Positions 35,757 to 46,114 of a DNA stretch of 64,000 nt are shown in pieces. A program made the position numbers and the translations under genes. Under the pieces are notes generated by a model. That model made no database searches. It saw nothing but the letters and a program-made list of their open reading frames with translations, and was not told where the DNA came from. The DNA is taken from assembly GCA_003508835.1 (NCBI GenBank), contig PUFA01000209.1, positions 2,335,001 through 2,399,000 on the forward strand, in the 5' to 3' direction. Each line of letters starts with the position of its first letter. Within the stretch, counting starts at the first letter, position 1. The stretch comes from Eonycteris spelaea. Taxonomy: Eukaryota > Chordata > Mammalia > Chiroptera > Pteropodidae.

Positions 35757-36127
35757 CCTCTGTGAGAAAGACAGAGCCGTGCATCCTGTGCAGAAAGTCC
35801 CTGTGCTTGGTCTCATGCTCTGCTGTCATCATCTTGAAATTCTTAATACTTCTTGATTAAGGGGCCCTGTACTTTTATTTTGCACTGGTTCCCCCAAATT
35901 ATGTAGTTGGTTCTAGATAGAAAGTTAGTTCACTGACTTGTGATAGTTGAGATATGGCATCATCTTTTTAAAATTCTTAATTTTTAAGGCTTTTCTTTTT
36001 CAAATGTGTATACATTGAATGACCTGTTTAATTTTTCCTTGCTACTTCTTATGCTCCCTTGTGCTTTATTCACATGGGAGTCTTCATAGCTTCCAACATA
36101 GCCATGGTCATTTGCCTTTTCTTGCCT

Positions 36128-36300
36128 TAAGGCAGAAGTCAGCAAACTTTTTCTATAAAGAGACGCATAGCAAGTATTTTCGTATTTGTGGATTGCTATG
36201 GAAATTACTCAACTGCTGTTGTAGGAAATGCAGCCATAGACAATACATAAATGAATAAGCGTGGCTGTGTTTTCAATAAAACTTTATTTACAAAAACATG
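36128..36300. mobile_element. hAT-Charlie short element (AAACTTTTTCTATAAAG type)
   Basis: GTCAGCAAACTTTTTCTATAAAG at the start, ACTCAACTGCTGTTGTAGG, AATGCAGCCATAGACAATAC, GCGTGGCTGTGTTTTCAATA and AAACTTTATTTACAAAAACA are the hallmark phrases of a common non-autonomous hAT element. The right end is missing, and MER1B sequence begins in its place. Confidence 0.8.
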
Positions 36301-36307
36301 TGGGGGC

Positions 36308-36562
36308 AGGATTTGGCCTTCCCAACCTTTTTGGCACCAGGGACCAGTGCTCCTATGAGAATCTAAAGCCCGATGATCTGAGGTGGAGCTGGGACTATGA
36401 TGGTAGCGCTGGAGAGGGGCTGCAAATACTCTGGAGAGGGGATGAAGCTTTGATCACTTGCCTGCTGCTCACCTTCTGCTCTGCAGCCCAGTTCCTAACA
36501 GGTCACTGACTGGACCAGTACCAGTCTGTGGCCTGGGTTTGGGTACCCTTACCTTAGAGCAT
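36308..36562 (-). mobile_element. MER1B-type hAT-Charlie element (reverse)
   Basis: Begins CTTCCCAACCTTTTTGGCACC and contains ATGAGAATCTAAAGCCCGATG, CTGAGGTGGAGCTG, CTGCTGCTCACCTTCTGC, AGTTCCTAACAGGTC and ACCAGTACCAGTCTGTGGCC. This is the reverse orientation of the element at 15764-15988. It lies directly against or inside the preceding hAT element. Confidence 0.85.
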
Positions 36563-36599
36563 TCTTCTCTTTCTGATGATAATGCAGCTGACGAAGCAG

Positions 36600-36815
36600 A
36601 TGATGATGATGAGGGCTAAAATTTATAGAGGGCAGACACTGGGTTAAATACTGTATAAGTATTATGGTACTTAATTTTTATGACAATATACGGTATGATT
36701 ACCTTGATCCTCAATTTATAGATGTTTAGAGAATAAAGCGATTTATTTATTAAAAGACATCCAGTTAGTAAATAGAATAATTGAGATTCCAACTTCAGAC
36801 CTGTGCTGTGCTCCA
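36600..36815 (-). mobile_element. MIR SINE (reverse)
   Basis: Reverse MIR: AAAATTTATAGAGGGCAG, AATACTGTATAAGTATTATGG, TCAATTTATAGATG and CATCCAGTTAGTAAATAG, preceded by a GAT-rich tail (about 36578-36615). Confidence 0.7.
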
Positions 36816-37384
36816 GTATTTCTATCCCTCCACTTCTCATACCTGGTGCACTTGACCCCTGCCTGTAATTCAACCCCATCCCGGTCTTTAGAATTGATCT
36901 AAGCTTTAGATGAGAGAAATGTCATATGAAGCTCCAACCTCGTTGGTACAATCTACTACTAAACTATCCTTAGAGTCTCCTGAGCCTCTTGATTTCCAAG
37001 CACCAGTCCCCACCTTAGGATTCTGGTAGTGGGGTCTCTGTTTTACCCAGTATTCTATTTCTCTAAGCCTTTGTTTGTCAAGATAAGTCCCAGCTTCTCT
37101 ATGTGAGACTTCTTGCTGGTAATAGTGTGCTTAGACAGTTATTTTTGTCTGCTGTGGTGTTATTTTGGGACCACAGTGCACTGGATTTGGTCCAGTGCTA
37201 GAGAAAATCTCCTTCTCCCTCTGTCCCCATCTATTCTCCCATCTCCATGCTTGGTCAGCCCTAAGGGTAAATCTTGTTTTGGTTGCTTCTCCTCCTGTCT
37301 GCTTTGTGTTTTAGTATTTAACAGGGCCAACTCTCATCCTCTTCATTGTTTGTGTGGTTCTCCTCACTTGAAAGGTCCACCACT

Positions 37385-37570
37385 TTCTTATTTTTCACTC
37401 CAAATTCAATTCATTTTTGAAGCCTTGCCCAAGTCCCACCCTCTATCACATCTTTGCGGACCACTCTAGTGATTACAAAACTTTCCTTTCTTTCAATGCC
37501 CACCTCACAGCCCCATATTTAATTTTTCTTTGGTTGTACTGGGAGATTTACATTTACTCATTTTCCTTTA
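37385..37570 (+). mobile_element. L2 LINE fragment
   Basis: TTTGAAGCCTTGCCCAAGTCCC, ACCCTCTATCACATC and GACCACTCTAGTGATTAC follow the L2 3' region on the plus strand. Confidence 0.5.
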
Positions 37571-37689
37571 AAAAGCCCTTTGAAAGTACTCATATTACTT
37601 TTGCTATTTTCTACTTGTGGATAATGTTGTGAAAATTACTAAGTCCACAGTTTTGCTGATTATTATTAGGTATTGGTGATGGGCTGGTA

Positions 37690-38345
37690 ACTATGTGAGG
37701 TGAGGGATGGTGAGGGATGGCTTATCTATCACAATGACAATAACTCAGTAGTGAGAAGAGAAAAGTGGCCCCGACAGCTATGATCAGACATATAGCCATG
37801 ATCAACTTGGTGTCAGTGTTTTTCTGTTGAATACAAACTGTTTTACAAAACATCCTAAGGCCATGATGAATCAAGACAAGCACAAGATTTGCAACCATAT
37901 CAAAACAGAGGAAGAATGTAAACATGTCCAAACTACAAAAATGATCAAACAGTCCGCTATCCTGGTTCAAAGAGACAACTGTTGCTTCTTTACCAATCAC
38001 AACTGTAACTCTGCTTCATTCATCCTGCCTAAGAGAGAATATTCATTAATATACTCAAGCAAAGAATTACCTGTGTTTTCTAACAGCATCTAACCTAGAA
38101 TACAGCCTGGCTTCCTTGAACTCTCCCCCAAATCATTTAAGACAAGTCCAAACCCTGTGAGGAGTTCTTCTAAGGTCCTCTTACTGCCATACCCCTCACC
38201 ACCCCCCCTCCACCCCCAGTCTCCATGGTGCACATTCTCCTTTATTGCAAATGAGCAATAAACTCAACTTGTTTAACTATGGATGTGTTCTTGGTGGTCT
38301 TTGGCTGGAGGACATTGATATCAGAGATTCTTAAAGCTACTAGAA
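37690..38345 (+). mobile_element. Probable solitary LTR of an old endogenous retrovirus
   Basis: The segment reads as one block: AAAACATCCTAAGGCC, ACAAGATTTGCAACC, GAGGAAGAATGTAAACATG, CCAATCACAACTGTAAC, CATCTAACCTAGAATACAG. It then has AATAAACTC (a polyadenylation signal at 38260-38265) and GTGTTCTTGGTGGTCTTTGG near the end, the order expected of LTR U3, R and U5. No gag, pol or env remnants flank it. Ends are not certain. A short C-rich run (about 38196-38216) breaks it. Confidence 0.5.
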
Positions 38346-38371
38346 ATATACTCAGTCATCTTGACTTTTTT

Positions 38372-38426
38372 CCCCCTCCCCCCTCCAGGGAGTATATGTA
38401 TTCTCTTCCCCCCCCCCCCGCCCCCA
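38372..38426. repeat. C-rich tracts
   Basis: CCCCCTCCCCCCTCC and a longer run of C with one G. The complementary strand gives a glycine-rich open frame that is an artefact. Confidence 0.85.
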
Positions 38427-38429
38427 CCA

Positions 38430-39210
38430 AGAAAAGTCTCTAGAGCAGTTGAGAGTAACTGAGTAACTAAGAACTTTGTCATGGGATCACTCACTCTGTT
38501 TCCTGCTTTGGTGATCACTCTTCACCTATCCTCCCAACTCTAAATATGACCAAGAAAAAAACATATGTAAATACAATTAACTTAGAATGCTTTGAGAAGT
38601 GTTTTTTTCCCTTTTTTCCATTTCTATAACTTGACATGAAATATTGTGAACCCAGAATGATATGTATGGTAGCCTCTACTTTCAAACCAGAATCTGACCT
38701 GTTCCAGCTTATTTTAATTTAAAATCCAGTTCATTTTAAGTTTTGCCACTAAGCATGGGCTTCTATGTCAAAAAAAACATGTATTTTTCTTACATGGCAT
38801 TAGAACTAATCAAAATCTATAAAGAATAGCCTGAAATTTAGATAGGCTACAAGGTACTTTCCTAATAATAAATAAATATGGCATCAGGTGGGCCAGCTTG
38901 ATGCAGAAAAAAGAAGTTACTTAATTGATACTGAAAAGACAGTGATTTTAATCTGAATTTTTCTTAAACCATCACTTTGACCTCAAGAAAGCTATGTTTT
39001 CTAAGTCTAAATTCCCTATCAACAATTAAAAATTTATGGAAAGCACACTCCATGCCAGATAAGTAGGATAAGTTGCTTGTGCCATCCATCAATAATTTGC
39101 AAACAATATGTGACAGGTTATTCAGGGATATGTGAAAAAAGGCTAAAGGGGCACTAAAATGAAAGCCTCATTCACCATACTTGGTTACTGAAAATGACTA
39201 CTCTTACATA
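38430..39210. other. No recognised feature
   Basis: AT-rich sequence without recognisable genes or repeats. Confidence 0.4.
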
Positions 39211-39214
39211 TTAA

Positions 39215-39775
39215 AAGACCTCAAGGTCTCAAACTAGGCTACTTAGATTTCATTCTGGTTAACTTACTAAGGCTAGACAATCTATTTGTGCTTTGGTTTC
39301 CTCCTCTGAAAAATGGAAATAATAATTGTGTCACTAAAAAAACAAAATAAGCAAACAAACAAAACAGAAACAGACTCATAAATACAGAGAACAAATGGAT
39401 GGTTGCCAGATGGAAGAGGGGCTAGGGTGATGGGTGAAAAAAGGACGGGATTAAGAAGCATAAATCGGCATTACAAAATGATCACAGGGATGTAAAGTAC
39501 AGCTTAGGGAATATAGTCAATCATATTGTAATAACTATATATGAAGTCAGGTGGTCACTAGACTTATCAGAGGGATCTTTTCATAAATTATACAGATGTC
39601 CAACCCTTATGCTGTACACCTGTAATTAATACTGAATGCCCACTGTATTTGAAAATTTGTTTAAAAAAAATAATTGTACCTATCTCATAGGGTGTTATGA
39701 GGATACACTGATTTATCTATACAAATGCAGAGAACAGTGATTAGTAACCACTTAAAACATATTTAATATTGTTGT
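39215..39775 (+). mobile_element. MIR SINE split by an L1 3' end
   Basis: First part 39215-39332: TAGATTTCATTCTGGTTAAC, ATTTGTGCTTTGGTTTCC, CTCTGAAAAATGG. Second part about 39669-39775: TAATTGTACCTATCTCATAG, GGTGTTATGAGGATACAC and CAGAGAACAGTG. Together they read as one plus-strand MIR. Confidence 0.8.
39333..39668 (+). mobile_element. L1 3' UTR insertion inside MIR
   Basis: 5'-truncated L1 3' UTR: ACAGAGAACAAATGGATGG, TTGCCAGATGGAAGAGGGG, TACAGCTTAGGGAATATAG, ATGCTGTACACCTGTAATTAA, ending in an A-run. AATAATTGT flanks it on both sides (39321-39329 and 39669-39677), consistent with a target-site duplication. Confidence 0.8.
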
Positions 39776-39779
39776 TTTT

Positions 39780-41585
39780 GTTTTTATTGGTAGTGATAAG
39801 CATATCTTCAAATTTCCTCACAAATCTAAACTATAATCTCTCCTTATGAGGAAGCAAAGAGTCCAAAGTCCTCTTTTTGAAAAAAAAAATCTGAGTATGC
39901 ATTTTTGGAAAATCTAAAGTCCTTCTAGGATCACAAATGACTTTTAATAAAATTAACACTTGATGAATTAAATTTTCTTCTAAGCCAAGAATAATGAATT
40001 AGGCAAATCTACAAGGAAAACATTTCACTCAAGAATATGAGTTCCGTGTGAACAAAGACTTTGTCTTATTTATTATTTATTGCTGTATCTCTAGCACTAA
40101 CAGCAGCATTGTGGGCATTCAACAGATGTTTGTTAAATGAATAAATTAATATTTGTCACCTAGACAAATACATATACTTTAATTCTTTTCTGCTACTTTG
40201 AATATTCTATAACCAAAGAGTTCTAATTTAATAGTGATAGTTCCTAATCTATCTTCTCCCATAGATCTAAGAGATATGATGTGCTTATATTAATAATGTT
40301 CAATTACAAGAGCAATGAGGTTCAACTCAGCATGGAAGGGCAAAGGAGAATAATTGGTATCCTTGGGGGGGATATCAGAAAAGCAAAGAGATTATATATT
40401 GAGAAAAAGCTCCTAGATATCTGATTCACCCAAAGTGAGCATAGCCTCCATCTGCCTTTTGACAATCACTGACATTGATAGAAGTTTCAAGAGATAGTCC
40501 CAAAGCTTTAAACTCTTTCCATTTTATAAATGATTTAGATAAAGAAATTATTATGTACACACACACACACACACACGCACATATATAATTTGCCAATGAC
40601 AAATCTGGATGGAATAAAAGATATTAAAGACACTGAAGGAGTTGAAGAAAAAATTAGGATCTGAATGATCTCAGCTGGTGAAGTCATTCTGATAGAATCA
40701 TTTTGTATAAGAATACCACTATAGAGTTAGAGAATGTGAGTGATTTTTGGGGCAGAAATATAGTTTAACAATAAAGTATATGAACAATTGAGAAAGTATA
40801 GTAGACAGTAAATTCAACATGAATCATCTGAGTGATTTGAAAGCAAAATAACCATCAGGACAATGTGTGTGATTGACCCATTTTACCTTGTTCTGATCAG
40901 ACTTTATATGGACATTTGTATACAATTCTTCACAGAAAAGCCAGCTTATTTCTTTCTTTCCTTTCTCATGGGAAAGCAGTTGAAACATGAGAGAAGGCCA
41001 TCTGAGTGAGGGTGATTCAGTAGAAGTGGAGGCCTATATAAAAAGGGAAATAGTTTGGCAGAAAATTGGGCAAATAGAGAAATACATTGAGGATAACGGG
41101 AGCTATGTTTTCCCATTGTCAGAGGAGGGAATTATACAATTATAAAACGGAAAAACTAGAATAAACCCTATGATGTAAGATTAGAATTTCAGGACTGTTG
41201 TAAATTTTTGGTTTTCAATGTATAGAAATGGATGTAGAAATAAAGATGTGAATTTGTATACATACATATGTAATTACATATGTCTCTCTCTGTATATTGT
41301 GTATTATACAAATATACATATCTATATTTCCCAACTCTGTTAATGAGAGGCTTTGGATAGTAGCACTGAAATAGCAACGAGTCATACCTAGCACCCAGAT
41401 CTTCGTTTCTAATTGCCATTCTCCACCACTACCACCACCAAAAACAAACAAACAAACAAACAAACAAATAGAACTTCTTTGAGAAATGGCTGATTCTAAG
41501 GCTTGGGCTTAGAAAAAACAAGTTGAGCCTAGAATATCTTGTACCAAAAAGAAAGAAAACACTCAATTATAGGGAGTGTCAATGG
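39780..41585. other. Mostly unrecognised; L2 end and microsatellites
   Basis: An L2 3' end on the plus strand lies at about 40050-40150 (TTTATTGCTGTATCTC, TCAACAGATGTTTGTT, AAATGAATAAAT). A (CA)n tract lies at 40555-40580. An (AAAC)n tract lies at about 41443-41466. The rest is AT-rich and unassigned. Confidence 0.55.
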
Positions 41586-41599
41586 ACATAGAACCCAGC

Positions 41600-42140
41600 T
41601 CAAAAGGGATCCCACTGGCCAAATTAGGGGATGAGCATCAGAGTAACTATTGATAGTGACAGATTATGACCCACTGAATAAACTAGGACTCTGAGTATAT
41701 ATTTTTATTACAAAATAAATAAATGAGAAGAAAAATTTTTTCTTGCAGTAGAATGTCAACTACTTAGTTTTAAAAAAATGATAGTAAAAAAATTAATGTG
41801 ACAAATCAACATCATGTGTCACCCATAAGATACAGTAGGCACACAGCATCGCTTTTGTGATATTCTGGCTTGTTACATGTAACCTCAATGTGATCATGAG
41901 GAAACACTAGACAAACACAAATGAATATTCTACAAAATGACTGACCCATAATCTCAAAACTGTCAAGATCTTTGTTTCATATTGAAGGAGATTAAAGAAA
42001 CATGACAAGTGGGTGAAAGGCAGTATCTTCTTTTGGATATTTCTATAAAAAGGGTTCTGGTGAAGGGTATATAAGTGTTCTTTGTATTATTGAAAACTTT
42101 CTGTAAGCTTGAAATCTTTTCAAAAGAAAAGAGGAAAAGT
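41600..42140 (+). mobile_element. Old L1 3' UTR fragment
   Basis: AGGAAACACTAGACAAACAC, CTCAAAACTGTCAAGATC, AAGAAACATGACAAGTG and ACTTTCTGTAAGCTTGAAATC follow a common old L1 3' UTR on the plus strand. Boundaries are approximate. Confidence 0.5.
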
Positions 42141-42144
42141 ACAG

Positions 42145-42400
42145 CTATCAGGAATACTATGTAGCCATAAAAAATAATGTTATTGTTGCCTAAGCAACAA
42201 TAAACAAACAAGCAAACAAATAAATAAATAAATGTATGTTACTTCCTCAAAATTAAAAACTTTTGTAATTCATGTGAGGACAGTATCAAGAAAGAGAAAA
42301 GATAACTCACAGAATAGTAGAAAATATTTGGAAATCATATATCTGATAACGGATTCATATCCAGGACATATAAGGTACTCTTACAACTCTGCGCACATGC
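42145..42400 (+). mobile_element. L1 ORF2 C-terminal fragment
   Basis: CTATGTAGCCATAAAAAATAATG, then after an AAAC/AAAT-rich stretch ACTTTTGTAATTCATGTGAGGAC, AGTATCAAGAAAGAG, AAATCATATATCTGATAACGG, ATATCCAGGACATATAAGG. This is L1 ORF2 text, sense strand. A (CA)n tract follows. Confidence 0.75.
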
Positions 42401-42408
42401 ACGTGCAT

Positions 42409-42412
<4 letters not shown>

Positions 42413-42442
<30 letters not shown>
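42413..42442. repeat. (CA)n microsatellite
   Basis: About 15 CA units after CACGTGCATGCA. Confidence 0.95.
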
Positions 42443-42444
<2 letters not shown>

Positions 42445-42449
42445 CCCAA

Positions 42450-44372
42450 TTAAAACTGGGCAAAGCCTTCCAAAATGACATACTTAGGCATAAATATTTA
42501 TGTAATCTTCATGAGGAAAACTACAAAACTCTGATAAAAGAAATCAAGGAAAAATGGAGATATATGGAGAAATAGTTTATGTTCATGGATAAGACTTTTA
42601 ATATGGTCAAGGTGTCAGTTTTTGCCAACTCGATCTATAGATTCAATACAATCTCAATCAAAATCCCAGCAAGTTGTTTTGTGAATATGGACAAACCGAT
42701 TTTCAGATTTATAAAGACAGGCAAAAGACCCAGAATAGCCAACACAATATTGAAGAAGAAGAACAAAATCAGACTGACACTATCTGACTTTAAGACTTAC
42801 TATAAAGCTACAGTTGTCAAGTGTGGTATAGATTTTTTTAAAAAGATAAACAGATCAATGGGACAGAAAAGAGAACACAGAAATAGACCCACATAAATAT
42901 AATAAACTGATCTTTGACAAAGGAGTAAAGGCAATACAATGGAGAAGAGAGTCTTTTTAACAAATTAAGCTGGAACAACTGAACATCCACAGAATCTAGA
43001 CACAGAAGTTACACACTTCACAAAAATTAACTCAAAATAGATTGTAAACCTAAATCTAAAATGCAGAACTGTAAAACCCTTAGGAGATAATATAGAATAA
43101 AATCTAGATGACTTTGAGTATGATGATGATTTTTTAGATTAAAACACCAATGGCATGATCCATGAAATAAATCATCAATAATAAGCTGGACTTCATAATT
43201 TTAAAAACTTCTACTTTATGAAAGACACTGTCAAGAGAATGAAAAGTCAAACTACAAGTAGGGGAAATTATTTGCAAAATGCATATCTAACAAAGGACTG
43301 TTAGTCAAAATATAAAAGATTTCTTAAAATAATAACAGTAAGAAAGTAAAAGAACAATAAGAAAATGAACAACCCAGTTAAGAAAGGGCAAAAAAACCTC
43401 AACAGACATCTCACCAAAGAAGATATATAGATGGCAAATAGGCATATAAAAATATTTAATATCTATCATATGTCGTTAGAGAATTGTAAATTAAAACAAT
43501 AATAAGACCACTACATTCCTATTAGAATCGTGAAATTTCAAAACATTGACAACATCAAATGATGGTGAGGGTGTGCAGAAACAGGAACTCTCATTTGTTG
43601 CTGGTGGGAATGCAAACTAGTATAGCCACTTTGGAAAACATTTTGGTGATTTATTCCAAAACATATTCTTACAATATGATCCAGCAATCACATTCCTTAG
43701 TATTTACCCAGTTGTGTTGAAAAAAATATGTCTACAAAAGAACCTGCACACAAATGTTTATAGCAGCTTTATTTATAACTTCCAAACTTTAGAAGTAACC
43801 AAGATGCCCTTTAGTAGATGAACAGATGAATAAACTGTAGTAATCCAGACTATTGAATATTATTTAACACTAAAAAGAAATGAGCTTTCAAACCATAAAA
43901 ATGTATGTACCTTAAATGTGCATTACTGAGTGAAAGAAGCTGATCTGAAAGGCTACACGCTGTATGATTCCTACTACATGACATTCTGGCAAAGGTAGAA
44001 CCATGGAAACAGTTCAGACATCAGTGGTTGCCAAGGGTTAGTGGGGAGGCAAGTTTGAATGGGAGGAGCAGAGAGGATTTTTAGGGCAGCAAAACTATCT
44101 TGTATGAGACTGCAATGATAGATATGTCGTATGAACTTGTCAAAATTCAAAGAATGTAGACACCAAAAATGAATTCTAATGTAAAATATAAATTTGGTTG
44201 ATAATGATGTGTCAATGTAAGTTCATCAGTTATAACAAATGTACCACTCTAGTGGAGGATGTTGGCAATGGGGGAGGCTTATGCATATGTGGGGTAGGGT
44301 ATATAGGAAATCTCTGTACCTTCCACTCAATTTTGTAGTGAACCTTAAACTTTAAAAAATAAAATTATATAA
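42450..44372 (+). mobile_element. LINE-1 3' half with 3' UTR
   Basis: 5'-truncated L1. ORF2 C-terminal text begins at about 42460 (CATACTTAGGCATAAATATTTA, ATGAGGAAAACTACAAAACTC). A 105-codon remnant frame occupies 42579-42896 (AAYKATVV-type region, here YYKATVVKCG). Further on are CCATTTTGG-type text and the C-terminal ATTTATAACTTCCAAACTT. The 3' UTR has GGGGAGGCTTATGCATATG and TGTACCTTCCACTCAATTTTG, then ends in AAAATAAAATTATATAAAAAAAG. Many stops; inactive. Confidence 0.88.
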
Positions 44373-44424
44373 AAAAAGAATACTTGTATCTGAGTGGTAG
44401 GGTAACAGCTTGTCCATTTTTGGT

Positions 44425-44520
44425 AACAGCTAACATATTGAGTGGTACCATGGGCCAAGCATCATGCTAAGTGTTTTACATGTATTACTGTATTTAATCT
44501 TCACATTAAATCTTGTTTTT
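44425..44520 (-). mobile_element. MIR fragment (reverse)
   Basis: ACATATTGAGTGGTACCATG, GGCCAAGCATCATGCTAAGTG and TTTTACATGTATTACTG match the reverse MIR 3' part. Confidence 0.75.
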
Positions 44521-44884
44521 CTCGCTTTTCAAAATGTCTACAATAAACGTATTATTTCTATAACCAGAAAATTGTATCAGTAAACATAGATTTACTAAAT
44601 AAATCCTGTTAAGTAGAAAGTCTTCAGGTTGGAGAAGATTCTATGAACTAGTGTAAGTGAGCTTTTGTGTAAAGAATTGAAGATGTTTTACTTAGCTGGG
44701 GGACTTGGAGTGAGTGAAACATGATGGCTATCTTCACATATTTGAATGGCAGTCAATTGGAAAAATAATTAGCTTCAAAGAGTTAACTGAAAAAGTAAAC
44801 TAAATGAGCAAAAATCCTAGAAAGACATGTTTGGGGTCAATATAAGGGTGTTCTTTCAAACAATCGTATCTGTACTTTTTTGTA

Positions 44885-45438
44885 TAGTAGTCCCCCCTTA
44901 TCTGCAGAGGTTATGTTCCAAGACCCCCTAGGGGATGACCAAAACCATGGATAGTACTGAATCCTTTTTTCCTATACATACATATCTATGATAAAGTTTA
45001 TAAATTAGGCAATTTCACGGGTAGACGGTTTGTTCTTACAGTTGATCTTATCAGCCTCAGCATAAGATTTTCTTTTTCCTTTCACTTTTCACTTACAGAA
45101 AGCACTTTACATCTTCCCTTTGGCATATCTGAATTGCCAGCATCATTACTCTTGCAGTTTGTGGCCATTATTATAAGTAATAAGGGCTACAAGCACTGTG
45201 ACATTGTGACAGTCGATCTGCGAATAGTGTGGATACACTGGACAAAGTGGTGATTCACATCCTGAGCATGAGGGAGCCCACCTGCAGGAGATTTCATCAC
45301 ACTACTCAGAATGGCCCACAATTTAAATCTTATGAATTATTTATTTCTGGAATTTTCCATTTAATATTTCCAGACCGTGGTTAACCACGGGTAACTGAAA
45401 TAGTGGAAAGCAAAACTGTGACTAAGGAGGGACTACTC
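44885..45438. mobile_element. Tigger-like (TcMar) DNA transposon
   Basis: Both ends carry a terminal inverted repeat: TAGTAGTCCCCCCTTATC at 44885, and the reverse complement of AAGGAGGGACTACT at about 45424-45437. TA flanks it on both sides (44883-44884 and 45439-45440), the target duplication of Tc1/mariner elements. The inside has CCGTGGTTAACCACGGGTAAC near the right end. At 554 bp it is non-autonomous, with no transposase frame. Subfamily not determined. Confidence 0.85.
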
Positions 45439-45439
45439 T

Positions 45440-45935
45440 AATTCATCTAAATCAGCGTTTATGAATTTTGGAAGAGTAGAAGTGTAAGGTCAATCTCAGC
45501 TCTGAAATTCTGTCTCTATTAAATTAATGCAGATTACTCAAAGAGCCAAAGTCTCCCTTTTTTTGTTAAAAAGAGAGATTGATTTCTCTGTTAACCTTGG
45601 GGGAAACAATGCGGTGTCTAGGCAAGTGAAGAATAATTGTAAAACTCATAGATTGCTTCAATGCAATTTTAAAATTGTTTTAGTAAAGGCAGGCATAAAA
45701 TGAAAAATAAGCTCGATTTATGCAGTAATTAGAGAGATGACAGAACAAAAATGACTTAAACCTCTTATTCATTTCCTCCCTCAGGTGGTCTGCGCTCTGC
45801 TCTTCTTCTGCCAATTTCCTCCTCACTTTCCCTACTATGATCTTTTACAGTTTGGACATCTTCTTGCTATGAGACTCAGACCTGTCCTATCGGTGCCACC
45901 CCTAAGCCACAAGCTACCTCCTCTCTCTGAATTGC
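45440..45935. other. No recognised feature
   Basis: Ordinary sequence ending in a pyrimidine-rich part (45775-45935) before the T-run. Confidence 0.4.
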
Positions 45936-45956
45936 TTTTTTTTTTTTTTTTTTTTT
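45936..45956. repeat. Poly(T) tract
   Basis: 21 consecutive T residues. It could be the tail of a minus-strand retroposon, but the sequence after it does not resemble one I know. Confidence 0.85.
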
Positions 45957-46114
45957 ATAAGGCAGAGACTTCTACTGGGGTTAAGTTCCTTGAGCAACAG
46001 ATCTATCCTAGATTCTGTTTCACAGGCAACCGTTTACTGTTACGATATCAGCCACCCACTCCTCGTGTCACAGGTTCTCACACAATACGAGTCCTTGAAG
46101 CCCTCTGTCCCTAG

